From CALMEC01 sp964434425 (lineage in GTDB: Bacteria > Actinomycetota > Thermoleophilia > Miltoncostaeales > Miltoncostaeaceae): 64,000 nucleotides of DNA. Below are positions 34,263 through 42,478 of this stretch, in pieces. The stretch covers positions 1 to 64,000 of the forward strand of contig CAYSVH010000007.1 of assembly GCA_964434425.1 (NCBI GenBank), given 5' to 3'. How positions within the stretch are numbered: position 1 is the stretch's first letter; every line of letters starts with the position of its first letter. Position numbers and translations under genes: made by a program. The notes beneath the pieces are model-generated. The model saw nothing but the letters and a program-made list of their open reading frames with translations. It searched no databases and had not been told where the DNA came from.

Positions 34263-34643
34263 ATGATCGATATCGATACCGAGCGACTCGAAAGCGTGAT
34301 CGCCGACCTCCGCGAGCTTCTGGGCGACGGCCTGCTCGCCACCGACATCTGGGATCGCTCGACCGGTCTCTCGCTCGCGTCGTATGCCTCGCATCCCGCG
34401 GTGAGCGCCCTTCTGAACCAACTCACCACCGAGACGGTGGAGGCGCTTCGCCGGGCGGGTCTTCCCGGTCTCAACCGCTACTACATGCTCGATCTCGAGA
34501 GGGACACCACGGTCGTCGTCATCCTGCACGACACCGACATCCTCCAGGCGCTTCTCGTCCGTCCGGCCACCGAGAACCGGGGCGTCCTCTTCGCCATGGC
34601 CATGCCCGCCGCGATCGACGGTGTGGCCGCGGCACGATCCTGA
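34263..34643 (+). CDS. Unknown small protein, possibly roadblock/LC7-like
   Basis: A 126-residue soluble protein: an acidic helix (DTERLESVIADLREL), TDIWDRSTGLSLASY, a helix VSALLNQLTTETVEALRRAG and strands YYMLDLERDTTVVVILHDTD. The layout (helix, strand with GLSLAS, helix, two strands with H/D) resembles the roadblock/LC7 fold used by GTPase-activating regulators, but no MglA-like GTPase is nearby. ATG 34263; an earlier GTG at 34251 is an alternative, with GAGG overlapping it. It stands alone between DUF3152 and tRNA-Gly. Confidence 0.65.
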   Translation: MIDIDTERLESVIADLRELLGDGLLATDIWDRSTGLSLASYASHPAVSALLNQLTTETVEALRRAGLPGLNRYYMLDLERDTTVVVILHDTDILQALLVRPATENRGVLFAMAMPAAIDGVAAARS

Positions 34644-34713
34644 CGGGTAACCGGCCGTCGGCGGGCGGGGAAGGCGACGAGCGACCCGGTCGGACGGCGG
34701 TACTCCCCGGCGC

Positions 34714-34743
34714 CAAAGAAAAAGCCCTGGCTACCAGGGCTTT
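34714..34743 (-). terminator. Rho-independent terminator of tRNA-Gly
   Basis: On the minus strand a perfect 10-bp stem (AAAGCCCTGG, loop 3 nt, CCAGGGCTTT) is followed by TTTTTCTTTGG. It lies 7 nt beyond the 3' end of tRNA-Gly. The T-tract is clear, unlike most gene ends in this GC-rich window. Confidence 0.85.
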
Positions 34744-34750
34744 CGTGAGG

Positions 34751-34823
34751 AGCGGGCGACCGGGTTCGAACCGGCGACATTCAGCTTGGAAGGCTGACGC
34801 TCTACCAACTGAGCTACACCCGC
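34751..34823 (-). tRNA. tRNA-Gly (anticodon TCC)
   Basis: Read on the minus strand, the 73-nt sequence begins GCGGGTGTAGCTCAG and ends GGTTCGAACCCGGTCGCCCGCT. The acceptor stem GCGGGTG pairs with CGCCCGC (one G-T), the anticodon stem CAGC/GCTG holds loop CTTCCAA with anticodon TCC, and the T-loop is TTCGAAC. CCA is not encoded. A -10-like TATGCT (34836-34841) lies 12 nt upstream and an intrinsic terminator follows. Confidence 0.96.
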
Positions 34824-34835
34824 GAATCGCCGAAC

Positions 34836-34841
34836 AGCATA
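34836..34841 (-). promoter_or_regulatory. -10 hexamer for tRNA-Gly
   Basis: TATGCT on the minus strand, 12 nt before the tRNA 5' end. A matching -35 is not clear. Just upstream (34843-34866) is a GC-rich hairpin (GCACCG...CGGTGC) that may end transcription from the methyltransferase gene. Confidence 0.5.
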
Positions 34842-34875
34842 TCAAGCACCGCTGCCCTCGAGGGCGGTGCGTCTC

Positions 34876-34914
34876 GCTGGTTGATTCCACAGCACCGTGG
34901 AACCAACCGTCTAG
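34876..34914. repeat. Collapsed CTAG-ended element, copy 4 (hairpin only)
   Basis: 39 nt consisting of the two element ends fused without the middle: GGTTGATTCCAC, three bases, then a short loop and GTGGAACCAACCGTCTAG. The 12-bp arms pair with one G-T type mismatch, forming a stem-loop. The CTAG supplies the TAG stop of the methyltransferase gene, read on the minus strand. It looks like an internally deleted derivative of the full element. Confidence 0.8.
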
Positions 34915-35633
34915 GGACGACGCGCGACGAACACGGAGTGGCCGGATGCGGCACGTTCTCCGGCGTAGCCGTGGAAGGACCGGGCGCGGAAGCCCGCCTT
35001 CCTCAACATCGCCAGCACCTTGGCCTGCGGGATGAGACGCAGGCGCTCGGTCTCCTCGGCGCTCCGAACGGTGCCGTTGACCTTGCGGAGGGTCGTCATC
35101 GCGCGTGTGAGCGTTCCCCGCCGATCCTCGAGCGCCTCGGTGATCAGCGCCCAATCGTCCCCGAACTCCACCGACACCCGGGGTTCGCCGACCGGGACGC
35201 GCCCCGGCCCGGCGACGTCGAGAAGGAAGAGCCCGCCCGGCCACAGTGCCCGGTGGACGCGGCCGATGAGGCGCTCAACGTGACGGAGCGTGATGCCGTC
35301 GTCCGCGTCGTTCAGCAGTTCGTCGGTGGCGAGCACGGCGTCGCAGGAGGGGATCTCGGCGTCCACCCACGATCCTCGGACGAGCTGGGCACGGGGTGCC
35401 GTTCGTTTCGCGATGTCGAGCATGTGCTGGGAGGCGTCGAAGCCGATCACGTCGAACCGTTCGGCGAGAAGCCGTGACGCCGCCCGCCCGGTCCGGCATC
35501 CGAGATCGACGACGGTGCCGCCCTCGCCGGACGAGCGCCCGAGTTCGTCGATCAGACGAGCCGCCGCATCGACGGCGAGCGTCGCCCTCCCCGCAGCGTC
35601 GATGGCCGCGAGGTCTTCACCAAAACGCCCCAT
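34911..35633 (-). CDS. SAM-dependent class I methyltransferase
   Basis: A 240-residue Rossmann-fold methyltransferase (start ATG 35633). Motif I is VVDLGCRTGRAA, motif II DVIGFDASQHML, then DAVLATDELLND (motif IV position) and a C-terminal GFRARSFHGYAG. The open frame upstream (to 35903) is not conserved, so I start where FGEDLAAIDAAGRATL begins. TAGCGT (minus strand, 35642-35647) lies 8 nt before the ATG with no Shine-Dalgarno, so a leaderless message is likely; a palindrome overlaps the spacer. The substrate is unknown. Its TAG stop is provided by the CTAG of repeat copy 4. Confidence 0.82.
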   Translation of the reverse strand: MGRFGEDLAAIDAAGRATLAVDAAARLIDELGRSSGEGGTVVDLGCRTGRAASRLLAERFDVIGFDASQHMLDIAKRTAPRAQLVRGSWVDAEIPSCDAVLATDELLNDADDGITLRHVERLIGRVHRALWPGGLFLLDVAGPGRVPVGEPRVSVEFGDDWALITEALEDRRGTLTRAMTTLRKVNGTVRSAEETERLRLIPQAKVLAMLRKAGFRARSFHGYAGERAASGHSVFVARRP

Positions 35634-35648
35634 ATGGCCGTACGCTAA

Positions 35649-35670
35649 CGAAATCGGACGTCGGATTTCG
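35649..35670. promoter_or_regulatory. 22-bp palindrome upstream of the methyltransferase gene, candidate operator
   Basis: CGAAATC at 35649-35655 pairs with GATTTCG at 35664-35670; the inner eight bases GGACGTCG are palindromic except for one outer base pair. The palindrome lies 2 nt upstream of the -10 for the methyltransferase start, over the spacer and -35, where a dimeric regulator would block the promoter. A TetR-like site is one possibility; no adjacent regulator is evident. Confidence 0.6.
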
Positions 35671-35954
35671 CCGACGTACACCCGTCGCCCCCGATCCACG
35701 GACGTATCCGCGGTCACGGAGCCGTCCGGGAGCCCGGTGAACGCGCCTGGACGAACCGGCATCCGGCGCACCCGGCGGAATCGCGCCGTCACGGTGACGA
35801 CCGATGCGCGTCGGGACGACGCGGCGGCCTCGGCCGGCGTCACTCGGTGCCACGTGGTCGTCCGCCCGCGGACGCGGATGCCCTTCCTGTTCATGCGACG
35901 CACGTGACGGCACAGTGCGTGCCCGGGGTGCCCGACGCCGGGCGACCCCGGCGG
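35671..35954. other. Intergenic stretch, no gene seen
   Basis: This stretch lies between the candidate operator and the promoter of the response-regulator gene. The open frame that crosses it in the methyltransferase direction has no conserved content. A -10-like TATGCT (35955-35960) follows it, 16 nt before the regulator start. Confidence 0.5.
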
Positions 35955-35975
35955 TATGCTCCGGGTCGAACCGAG

Positions 35976-36677
35976 ATGACCATGCAGCCCCCGTCACCAA
36001 CGCGCGCTCTCATCGTCGACGATGAGCCGGATATCCGCGGGCTCGTGCGCGACATCCTCGAGGAGGAGGGGCTCGAGGTGAGCGAGGCCCCGGACGGGCG
36101 TGCCGCCCTCCGCGTCCTCCACGAGGAGCGCCCGGACCTGGTCATCCTCGACATCATGATGCCCGACCTCGACGGGTGGGCCACACTCGAACGCATCCGG
36201 GACGTGTCGGACGTCCCGGTGATCATGCTGACGGCCCGGTCGCTCGAGTGGGAGCGCGCCCGCGGCCTTCGTGCCGGGGCGGACGACTACCTGGGCAAGC
36301 CCTTCAGCGCCATCGAGCTGGCGGCCCGGGTGGTCGCGCTCATGCGCCGCGCCCACCGCGACGACGACCGTCCGACCATCTACTCGGACGACTTCCTCCA
36401 GATCGACTTCGCGGCGCGTGAGGTGACCGCGAACGGCCGGGTGGTCTCGCTGACGCCCCTCGAGTTCCGCATGCTGAGTGTGTTCGTCCAGCACGCGGGG
36501 AGGGCGGTGGGAAAGGATGAGATGCTCGAGTCCGTGTGGGGCCGCCGCGATGCCGTGTTCCCCGAGCAGGTGAAGCTGTACGTCGGCTACATCCGCCGAA
36601 AGCTCGGTCTGCGGGCCGACGGATCATCCCCGATCGAGACGATCCGCGGGTTCGGCTACATGTACCGCCCGTCGTGA
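35976..36677 (+). CDS. OmpR-family response regulator
   Basis: A 233-residue regulator: receiver with the acidic DDEPD pocket (15-19), Asp59 in LDIMMPD, Thr and Lys (GKPFS) and a winged-helix DNA-binding domain (LTPLEFRMLSVF, VWGRRDAVFPEQVKLYVGYIRRKLG, IRGFGYMYRP). It is followed by a PAS-containing histidine kinase after 35 nt, its evident partner. TATGCT at 35955-35960 is the likely -10. ATG 35976 and 35982 are both in frame (MTMQPP). The signal sensed is unknown. Confidence 0.92.
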   Translation: MTMQPPSPTRALIVDDEPDIRGLVRDILEEEGLEVSEAPDGRAALRVLHEERPDLVILDIMMPDLDGWATLERIRDVSDVPVIMLTARSLEWERARGLRAGADDYLGKPFSAIELAARVVALMRRAHRDDDRPTIYSDDFLQIDFAAREVTANGRVVSLTPLEFRMLSVFVQHAGRAVGKDEMLESVWGRRDAVFPEQVKLYVGYIRRKLGLRADGSSPIETIRGFGYMYRPS

Positions 36678-36712
36678 TCGTCGGATCGCCGCTTTTTCCG
36701 TCGTCGTGACCG

Positions 36713-38518
36713 ATGGGTGGCCCGGCCTCATTCGCGATCGTCATCGCCGTTCTGGCCGTGGTGGTCGTCGCCCTCCTCTGGGCTCGTGACCGCCGACGGC
36801 TGATCCGGGCGCGGACCGGCGCTGACGATCGGGAGGCCGGTCGCTCGCGACCATCCGAGATCACGGATGCACCGGTCGCCGCCGCGTTCGTGGGTGCCGT
36901 ACTCGAGGAGGGATTGGCGTCATCGCCGCTCACGGTGGTGATCCACGACGACGCCATGGTCATCCGGTATGCGAACGCCGCGGCCCTCGTCCCACGCGAC
37001 GGGGGTCCGTCGGATCTCGTCGGTGCTTCGGCCGAGGTGGTCCTGTCGCCCGTGATCTGCGACATGCACGGGTATCTGCTTCGCACGGGTGCGACGGACC
37101 TGATCTCGTTCACGACGACCGCCGCCGCCGCGGGGGCGACGTCCGAGGAACGCGTCCTGCGGATGTGGTCGGTCCCCATCCGCACGGCGGAGGGCGCGTG
37201 TGTCCTCATCCTCGGCTGTGACATCACCGGAGAGGTGCACGCCGAACGCGAGCGGCTCCGGCGGCTGGAGATCACGCGGCGGGCGGGCGTCCAGGCGGAC
37301 GCACAGGCGCGGGACGCCCTCACGCGTGTGGACGATCTGCGGGAGAAGACCCAGGTGCTGCGGGACGAGATCGCCGTTCTTCGCGTGGGACTCGAACTGC
37401 AGTCGGACTGGATCCTCGCGGTCGAACGCGACGGCACCGTTCTCATGGCCAACGACGCCGTGCGCATGCGGACGGGAACGGAGACGGCTGATGTCCGCGG
37501 CAGGCGTCTGCACGACCTCTTCACGTCTGAGACCGCCGATGCGTTTCTCGGGGTCGCCTCAGACGTGCTGGAGGACGGACACCCGGTCGTCTTCGTGCAG
37601 CGGGCCGTACACGACGATCGCGTATCGGAGGTCGTCTGGACGATCGGCCCCTACCAGGTCGGCGGACGGGTGGCCGGGGTGGTGGGGATCGCACGACCGC
37701 ACGTTTCCGGAGACGACGGGCAGCTGGCGCTGGCGCGGAAGCACGTGACGCAGATCCAGACGAACCGGGTCCTCGGTCACGTCGAGCTCCACACCCGCCG
37801 TCAGCAGGAGGTCGACGCGTCCAAGGACGAGGTGCTCGCCCTGATCTCGCATGATCTGCGCACCCCGCTGACGTCGATCCTCGGCTACACGGATCTTCTT
37901 CTGGGCGGACGCTCCGGACTCGACGCACGCAACGAGCGCTTCGTCAGGGTTATCGCCCGGAACGTCGAACGCCTCATGGAACTGGTCGACGACCTCCTCC
38001 TCATCGCGCAGCACCAGTCGGGTGCACTGACCGTCTCACCCTCGCCGATCTGCGTGGAGGCCGCGGTCGCGCAGAGCGTCGCCGCCCAGCATCCGGTCGC
38101 CAGGGCGAAGGACATCGTCTTCTCGATCGACATCGCCGACGGCCTGATGGTCATGGCGGACCCGGTCCGGCTGGGGCAGGTCCTCGACAACGTGGTGACG
38201 AACGCCGTCAACTACACGCCCGGCGGCGGATACATCACCGTGTCGGCCGAGCCGGACGGTGACTGGGTGCGGTTCCGGGTCAGCGACAGCGGCCCCGGCA
38301 TCCCGGACGAGGAGCAGGAGAGGATCTTCCATCGTTTCACCCGTGCGCGTGACGCTGCGGCCGGTGGCGTGAAGGGATTCGGGCTGGGGCTGCCCATCTC
38401 CCACGCCATCGTCTCGGCACACGGCGGCGAGATGGGCGTGGACAGCACCCTGGGCATCGGTTCGACGTTCTGGTTCACGCTGCCCCAGGGCGGGCGGATG
38501 GGCGAGGACGACGGGTGA
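36713..38518 (+). CDS. PAS-containing sensor histidine kinase
   Basis: A 601-residue kinase: a membrane helix (SFAIVIAVLAVVVVALLWA), a first PAS-like domain (about 60-160, with VIHDDAMVIRYANAAAL), a coiled coil (190-230), a second PAS (about 235-340, with DGTVLMANDAVRM), HisKA with His380 (ALISHDLRTPL) and HATPase with NVVTNAVNYTP, DSGPGIPDE and GFGLGLPIS. It is probably membrane-tethered and senses a cytoplasmic cue through PAS. Coupled to the response regulator upstream (35 nt) and overlapping the following cyclase-family gene (GTGA), so the hydrolase may be a target of the same pathway. Confidence 0.92.
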   Translation: MGGPASFAIVIAVLAVVVVALLWARDRRRLIRARTGADDREAGRSRPSEITDAPVAAAFVGAVLEEGLASSPLTVVIHDDAMVIRYANAAALVPRDGGPSDLVGASAEVVLSPVICDMHGYLLRTGATDLISFTTTAAAAGATSEERVLRMWSVPIRTAEGACVLILGCDITGEVHAERERLRRLEITRRAGVQADAQARDALTRVDDLREKTQVLRDEIAVLRVGLELQSDWILAVERDGTVLMANDAVRMRTGTETADVRGRRLHDLFTSETADAFLGVASDVLEDGHPVVFVQRAVHDDRVSEVVWTIGPYQVGGRVAGVVGIARPHVSGDDGQLALARKHVTQIQTNRVLGHVELHTRRQQEVDASKDEVLALISHDLRTPLTSILGYTDLLLGGRSGLDARNERFVRVIARNVERLMELVDDLLLIAQHQSGALTVSPSPICVEAAVAQSVAAQHPVARAKDIVFSIDIADGLMVMADPVRLGQVLDNVVTNAVNYTPGGGYITVSAEPDGDWVRFRVSDSGPGIPDEEQERIFHRFTRARDAAAGGVKGFGLGLPISHAIVSAHGGEMGVDSTLGIGSTFWFTLPQGGRMGEDDG

Positions 38519-39228
38519 TCGGCCCGGGGCGGGGACCGGTCGAGATCGTCGACATCACGCAGTCGATCGACGCGACGACCGCGACGTGGCCCGGTGAGGA
38601 CGCCGCGTATGCGACGACGACGGCGGTGATCGACGCCGATGGCTACTTCGCCCGTCGTGTGGACATGCCCGAGCACGTGGGCACGCATGTTGACGCTCCG
38701 GGCCACATGATCCCGGGAGCCGTCACGGTTGACGAGATCCCACCGGATCGGCTGGTCCGTCCCGTCGCCGTCATCGACGCCCGCGACGTGGTCGGTGCGG
38801 ATCCCGACGCGGTCGTCGGCATCGACGTCGTCGAACGGTCGGAGGCCCGCCACGGTCGCATCGAATCCGGCGACGCGGTCCTCATCCGCACCGGGTGGGA
38901 CCGTCACGTCGGCACGGCGGACGCATACATCGGCACGGATGCGCCCCGCTGCCCGGGCATCGACACGGAGGCCGCCGCCCTGCTCGTGCGTCGCGGGGTG
39001 GTCGGCATCGGCATCGACACCATGAGCGTCGAACGCGGCGACAGCCCCGACTTCCCGGTCCACGCGATGACGCTCGGGGCCGGTCTCTGGCACGTGGAGG
39101 GCCTGATCGGGCTCGGTGGCGTGCCCGCGCGCGGGGCGTGGATCATCGTCGCCCCGCTGCGGTTGTCGGGTGGATCGGGAGCGCCGGCACGGGTCTTCGC
39201 GTTGGTGCCGCGCGGCGGCGGGTCGTGA
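38515..39228 (+). CDS. Cyclase-family metal-dependent hydrolase (KynB/isatin-hydrolase type)
   Basis: A 237-residue protein of the cyclase superfamily. The metal motif HVGTHVDAPGHM (HxGTHxDxPxH) is near residue 60, with IRTGWDRH and a second block DTMSVERGDSPDFPVHAMTL supplying other ligands. Relatives include kynurenine formamidase and isatin hydrolase; the catalytic His/Glu set is largely visible but the substrate is not deducible. No tryptophan-pathway genes are near. It overlaps the kinase gene (GTGA), an unusual link between a two-component system and a hydrolase. Confidence 0.88.
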   Translation: MIGPGRGPVEIVDITQSIDATTATWPGEDAAYATTTAVIDADGYFARRVDMPEHVGTHVDAPGHMIPGAVTVDEIPPDRLVRPVAVIDARDVVGADPDAVVGIDVVERSEARHGRIESGDAVLIRTGWDRHVGTADAYIGTDAPRCPGIDTEAAALLVRRGVVGIGIDTMSVERGDSPDFPVHAMTLGAGLWHVEGLIGLGGVPARGAWIIVAPLRLSGGSGAPARVFALVPRGGGS

Positions 39229-39230
39229 GA

Positions 39231-39739
39231 TGAGCGGTCACGGCGGCTTCCCGGCCGGATGGGCCGGCGGGATGCGTGACGACGACGCGGAGGACGGCGG
39301 GGTCGGGCTCTCCGCGGACCCGGGGCTGGGGAGCGCCATCCTCTGCGGATCCCGCACCTGATGCTCGTCGCGTCGGACTGGACGTACGTTCTCTCCTCAC
39401 AGGGATTGGTCCAGTGGACGCTCGCGGCCGCGGCGGCGCGGGCCTCGTCCGTTTCCGTGATCAGCTGGACGGGATGTGGATGGGGGTCGACGGGCCGGCG
39501 GGCTCGGCTCTCATCATCTTCCGGGGACCGGGCGCGGACGGGGACGTGCTCGACGAGCTCGTCCACTCGCGCTTCGGGGTGAACGAGCCGCCCCTCGCGG
39601 TCGACATCGCCCGATACGGGGCGGCGCCACGACCGATCGTGTCACTGGTCGCGGGGGGCGGGGGTCATGCCGCTGTGGGAGATCCCGGGGTTCGAGGATC
39701 TGGCCACGCCACTGCCGATCGGCGGGTAGACGGTGGCTC
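39231..39739 (+). pseudogene. Frame-switching coding stretch, probable broken or mis-sequenced gene
   Basis: No single frame is open, but three pieces look coding with high GC at third positions: frame A at 39361 (MLVASDWTYVLSSQGLVQW...), then the frame of 39276 from about 39440 (QLDGMWMGVDGPAGSALIIF...VHSRFGVNEPPLAVDIARYG), then back to frame A with MPLWEIPGFEDLATPLPIGG and TAG at 39739. Composition fits one ancestral protein of 120-130 residues with two compensating frameshifts. A small upstream ORF (ATG 39231, 43 codons) ends in a TGATG overlap with the first piece. I recognise no family. A real pseudogene, a sequencing or assembly indel, and a set of overlapping small genes are all possible. 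Confidence 0.45.
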
Positions 39740-39785
39740 CGCGCCGGGAGGGCGCGGCATCGGCATCGCGAACCCATCGGGCCCG

Positions 39786-40694
39786 TCAGCCTCCGCGCGC
39801 GTCCAGCCCCTCCCGGTGGAGCCGGCGGATGCGCTCCATGTTCTCCGTGTCGGGCCCGTCGCCCGAACCGGGCACCTCGAGGATGGCGGGGAGCCCCTGG
39901 ATGGCGGGGTGGCCCAGGATGCGACGGAAGCCGTCCTCTCCGATCTCGCCCTCGCCGATGTTGGCGTGGCGATCGCGGTTCGACCCGAACGCGGTCAGGG
40001 AGTCGTTGAGGTGGAAGCACCGAAGGCGGTCGATGCCGACGAGCCGGTCGAACTCGTCGAGGACGCGGTCGAAGCCGTCGGGCTCGTGGATCGGATAGCC
40101 GCTCGCGTAGAGGTGCTGGGTGTCCAGGCAGAACCCCAGGCGGCTGGGGTGACCGACCGCGGCGAACACGTCGCGCAGCTGCTCGAACGTGCGCCCGATG
40201 GTGTCGCCGGCGCCCGCCGTGTTCTCCAGGTAGACGGCGCACTCGCCCTCCTGGCCGTCGAACGCGGCGGCGATGGCGGTGCCGATCCGGGCGATGGACT
40301 CCTCGAGCGTGCTGCCCCGGGACGAGCCCACGTGGAGGACCACGCCGGCGAGGCCCAGACGTTCACCGATCTCGAGGTGCTGCCGCAGGCTCTCCTGTGA
40401 CGCACGGTGGATGTTGCGCGTCTTGGTGGTCGGCTTCCCCGGCGGCCCCGTGGGCTGCTCGATGTCCGGCGCGCCGAGGTTGATGAGGTACAGGCCGTGG
40501 GAGACGATGGGGCCGATCCCGGCCGCCGCGGCCTTCTCGCGGAACGCCGCGATCTCGGCGTCCTTGTGGTTGATCGGGTTCCACGTCCGCGGGTTGTGCG
40601 TGAAGACCTGGAGGCTCTCGCATCCGATGGCCTCGCCCCGGTCGATGGCCTTGGAGATGCCTCCTGCGGCGGAGACGTGGGCGCCGAATCTCAC
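39786..40694 (-). CDS. nfo: Endonuclease IV (AP endonuclease)
   Basis: A 302-residue Nfo, cutting DNA at abasic sites in base-excision repair with three zincs. Family blocks: AHVSAAGGI, SHGLYLINL, LENTAGAGDTIG, GFCLDTQHLYASGY and FHLNDSLTAFGSNRDRHANIG. The start is GTG 40694, immediately after a minus-strand TAGGAT (40701-40706), so the message should be leaderless. It shares a 17-bp divergent promoter region with gltX, whose -10 is the complement of the same bases. The LigD-type repair enzymes lie a few genes away. Confidence 0.95.
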   Translation of the reverse strand: MRFGAHVSAAGGISKAIDRGEAIGCESLQVFTHNPRTWNPINHKDAEIAAFREKAAAAGIGPIVSHGLYLINLGAPDIEQPTGPPGKPTTKTRNIHRASQESLRQHLEIGERLGLAGVVLHVGSSRGSTLEESIARIGTAIAAAFDGQEGECAVYLENTAGAGDTIGRTFEQLRDVFAAVGHPSRLGFCLDTQHLYASGYPIHEPDGFDRVLDEFDRLVGIDRLRCFHLNDSLTAFGSNRDRHANIGEGEIGEDGFRRILGHPAIQGLPAILEVPGSGDGPDTENMERIRRLHREGLDARGG

Positions 40695-40698
40695 ATGG

Positions 40699-40706
40699 CT
40701 ATCCTA
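40699..40706. promoter_or_regulatory. Overlapping divergent -10 elements of nfo and gltX
   Basis: The 17-nt gap holds CTATCCTA (40699-40706), which reads TATCCT (40700-40705) toward gltX and TAGGAT (40706-40701) toward nfo. Each hexamer is 6-7 nt from the respective GTG, predicting leaderless transcription in both directions from one symmetrical -10. Neither gene has a Shine-Dalgarno. Confidence 0.6.
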
Positions 40707-40711
40707 CCCGG

Positions 40712-42190
40712 GTGCCACCACAGAGACCCGAGATCACCGAACCCTGCCGCGTGCGCTTCGCGCCGAGCCCCACCGGCAGCCTCCACGTCGGCGGCGCGCG
40801 CACCGCGCTGTTCAACTGGCTCATCGCGCGCAGGACCGGAGGGCAGTTCATCCTCCGGCTGGAGGACACCGACCGCGAACGCTCCACGCCCGAGAGCGAG
40901 GCTGAGATCCTCCGCGTGCTTTCGTGGATGGGCCTCGACTGGGACGAGGGCCCGTACCGGCAGAGCGAGCGGGACGACGTCTACCGCGACGCCATCGAGC
41001 GGCTCAAGGAGTCGGGGGCGGTCTATCCGGCCTACGAGACCTCCGAGGAGCTGGAGGAGCAGAGGGCGGAGGCCCGCCGCAACAAGCGTGCGCCCGTGGT
41101 GCGGGGCCGGCGCGACCACTCGGACGCGGAGATCGCGGCCTTCCAGGAGGAGGGGCGTACGCCGGTCTGGCGCTTCGCCGTGCCCGTGCCCGGCGAGACG
41201 GTGATCGAGGACATGGTCCGCGGGACCGTCACGTTCGGTCACGACAACATCGAGGACTTCGTCGTCGCGCGAAGCGACGGCACACCCACCTACAACCTGG
41301 CGGCGGCGGTCGACGACATCGAGATGGGCATCACCCACGTCATCCGCGGCGAGGACCACATCTCCAACACGCCCAAGCAGATGCTGGTGATGCGCGCACT
41401 GGGTGCCGAGCCGCCCACGTACGCACACATCCCGCTCATCCTGGGCCCCGACAAGAAGCGCCTCTCGAAGCGCCACGGTGCGGCGTCGGTGGAGGAGTTC
41501 GAGGCGGACGGGTTCCTCGCCGAGCCGCTCAACAACTCGCTCGCCCTGCTGGGCTGGAGCTTCGACGGCAAGACCGAGCGGTTCACCATGCCGGAACTCG
41601 TCCAGGCGTTCAGCGTGGGGCGCATCTCCAAGAGCCCCGCGGTGTTCGACCTGCGAAAGACGGAGGTCATGCACGGCAGGTACCTCCGGATGATGGACCC
41701 GGACGCCTTCGCCGACGCGCTCGTCGCATATCTGCGTTCGACCGGCTTCATCGACGCGCACGGCGGGGAGGAGGCCGCCGAGATCGCCCGTCGCAGCGCC
41801 CCCGCGGTGAAGGGCAAGATCACGAAGCTCAGCGAGTACGTCAACCTCGCCGGATGGCTGTTCGAGCCGTTCGCCATGGACCCGGAGGCCTGGGCGAAGG
41901 TCTCGGGTGATGTGCGGCAGGGGGTCCAGTACGTGGGGGGCGGGCTCGGACGGCTGGAGGCCCTGCCCGACTGGGAGCTGCAGTCCATCAAGGACGCGCT
42001 CCAGGACGAACTCCACATCCTCGGTGCGAACGCCCGCGAGTTCCTCGAGCCCCAGCGGATCGCCGTCACCGGACGGCCCGTGTCGACCGGCGTGTACGAG
42101 AGCATCTGGCTCGCCGGGAGGGACGCGACCCTCGCCCGCTACCGCGACGCGCTGGGCACGCTGGCCGACGAGTGGAAGACGTCACAATGA
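40712..42190 (+). CDS. gltX: Glutamate--tRNA ligase
   Basis: A 492-residue class I synthetase. HIGH is present as PSPTGSLHVGGARTAL, and KMSKS as KKRLSKRHG (about 249-256); the catalytic and anticodon-binding domains are complete. The cysteine zinc ligands of some GluRS are absent, as in many. Discriminating versus non-discriminating type (whether it also charges tRNA-Gln) cannot be told. GTG 40712 is 6 nt from the -10 shared with nfo. Downstream, 288 nt separate it from the LigD polymerase; that gap holds a possible short ORF (ATG 42199, 37 codons) that I could not support. Confidence 0.96.
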   Translation: MPPQRPEITEPCRVRFAPSPTGSLHVGGARTALFNWLIARRTGGQFILRLEDTDRERSTPESEAEILRVLSWMGLDWDEGPYRQSERDDVYRDAIERLKESGAVYPAYETSEELEEQRAEARRNKRAPVVRGRRDHSDAEIAAFQEEGRTPVWRFAVPVPGETVIEDMVRGTVTFGHDNIEDFVVARSDGTPTYNLAAAVDDIEMGITHVIRGEDHISNTPKQMLVMRALGAEPPTYAHIPLILGPDKKRLSKRHGAASVEEFEADGFLAEPLNNSLALLGWSFDGKTERFTMPELVQAFSVGRISKSPAVFDLRKTEVMHGRYLRMMDPDAFADALVAYLRSTGFIDAHGGEEAAEIARRSAPAVKGKITKLSEYVNLAGWLFEPFAMDPEAWAKVSGDVRQGVQYVGGGLGRLEALPDWELQSIKDALQDELHILGANAREFLEPQRIAVTGRPVSTGVYESIWLAGRDATLARYRDALGTLADEWKTSQ

Positions 42191-42478
42191 TCGCGCCATG
42201 AGTGTGGAGACCGTCGGTAGCGTCGTCGAGCGAGTATCGGATCCCTCCTATCGCTACCGCCAATGGACGACGACGCTGACGATGAAGCACCGGATACCAC
42301 CCTCCGGCTGATCCTCGATCGGGTCGAACGGCGAGTCGCTCTTCAGGTCCGGCGAAACGACGCCCTGACCAATCCAGGGCTCGGCCCATCGCGTGCGGAC
42401 GTCCGGCAGACACGCCCGTCGACGATGAAGCGCACCCGTATCCGCCGAGTCCCTAGTGTGGGACCGGGAGGAACGCAG

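Noticed and set aside
42199..42311. 37-codon ORF after gltX
   Set aside because: Ordinary composition, no ribosome site and no homology that I know; GC-rich chance frame.
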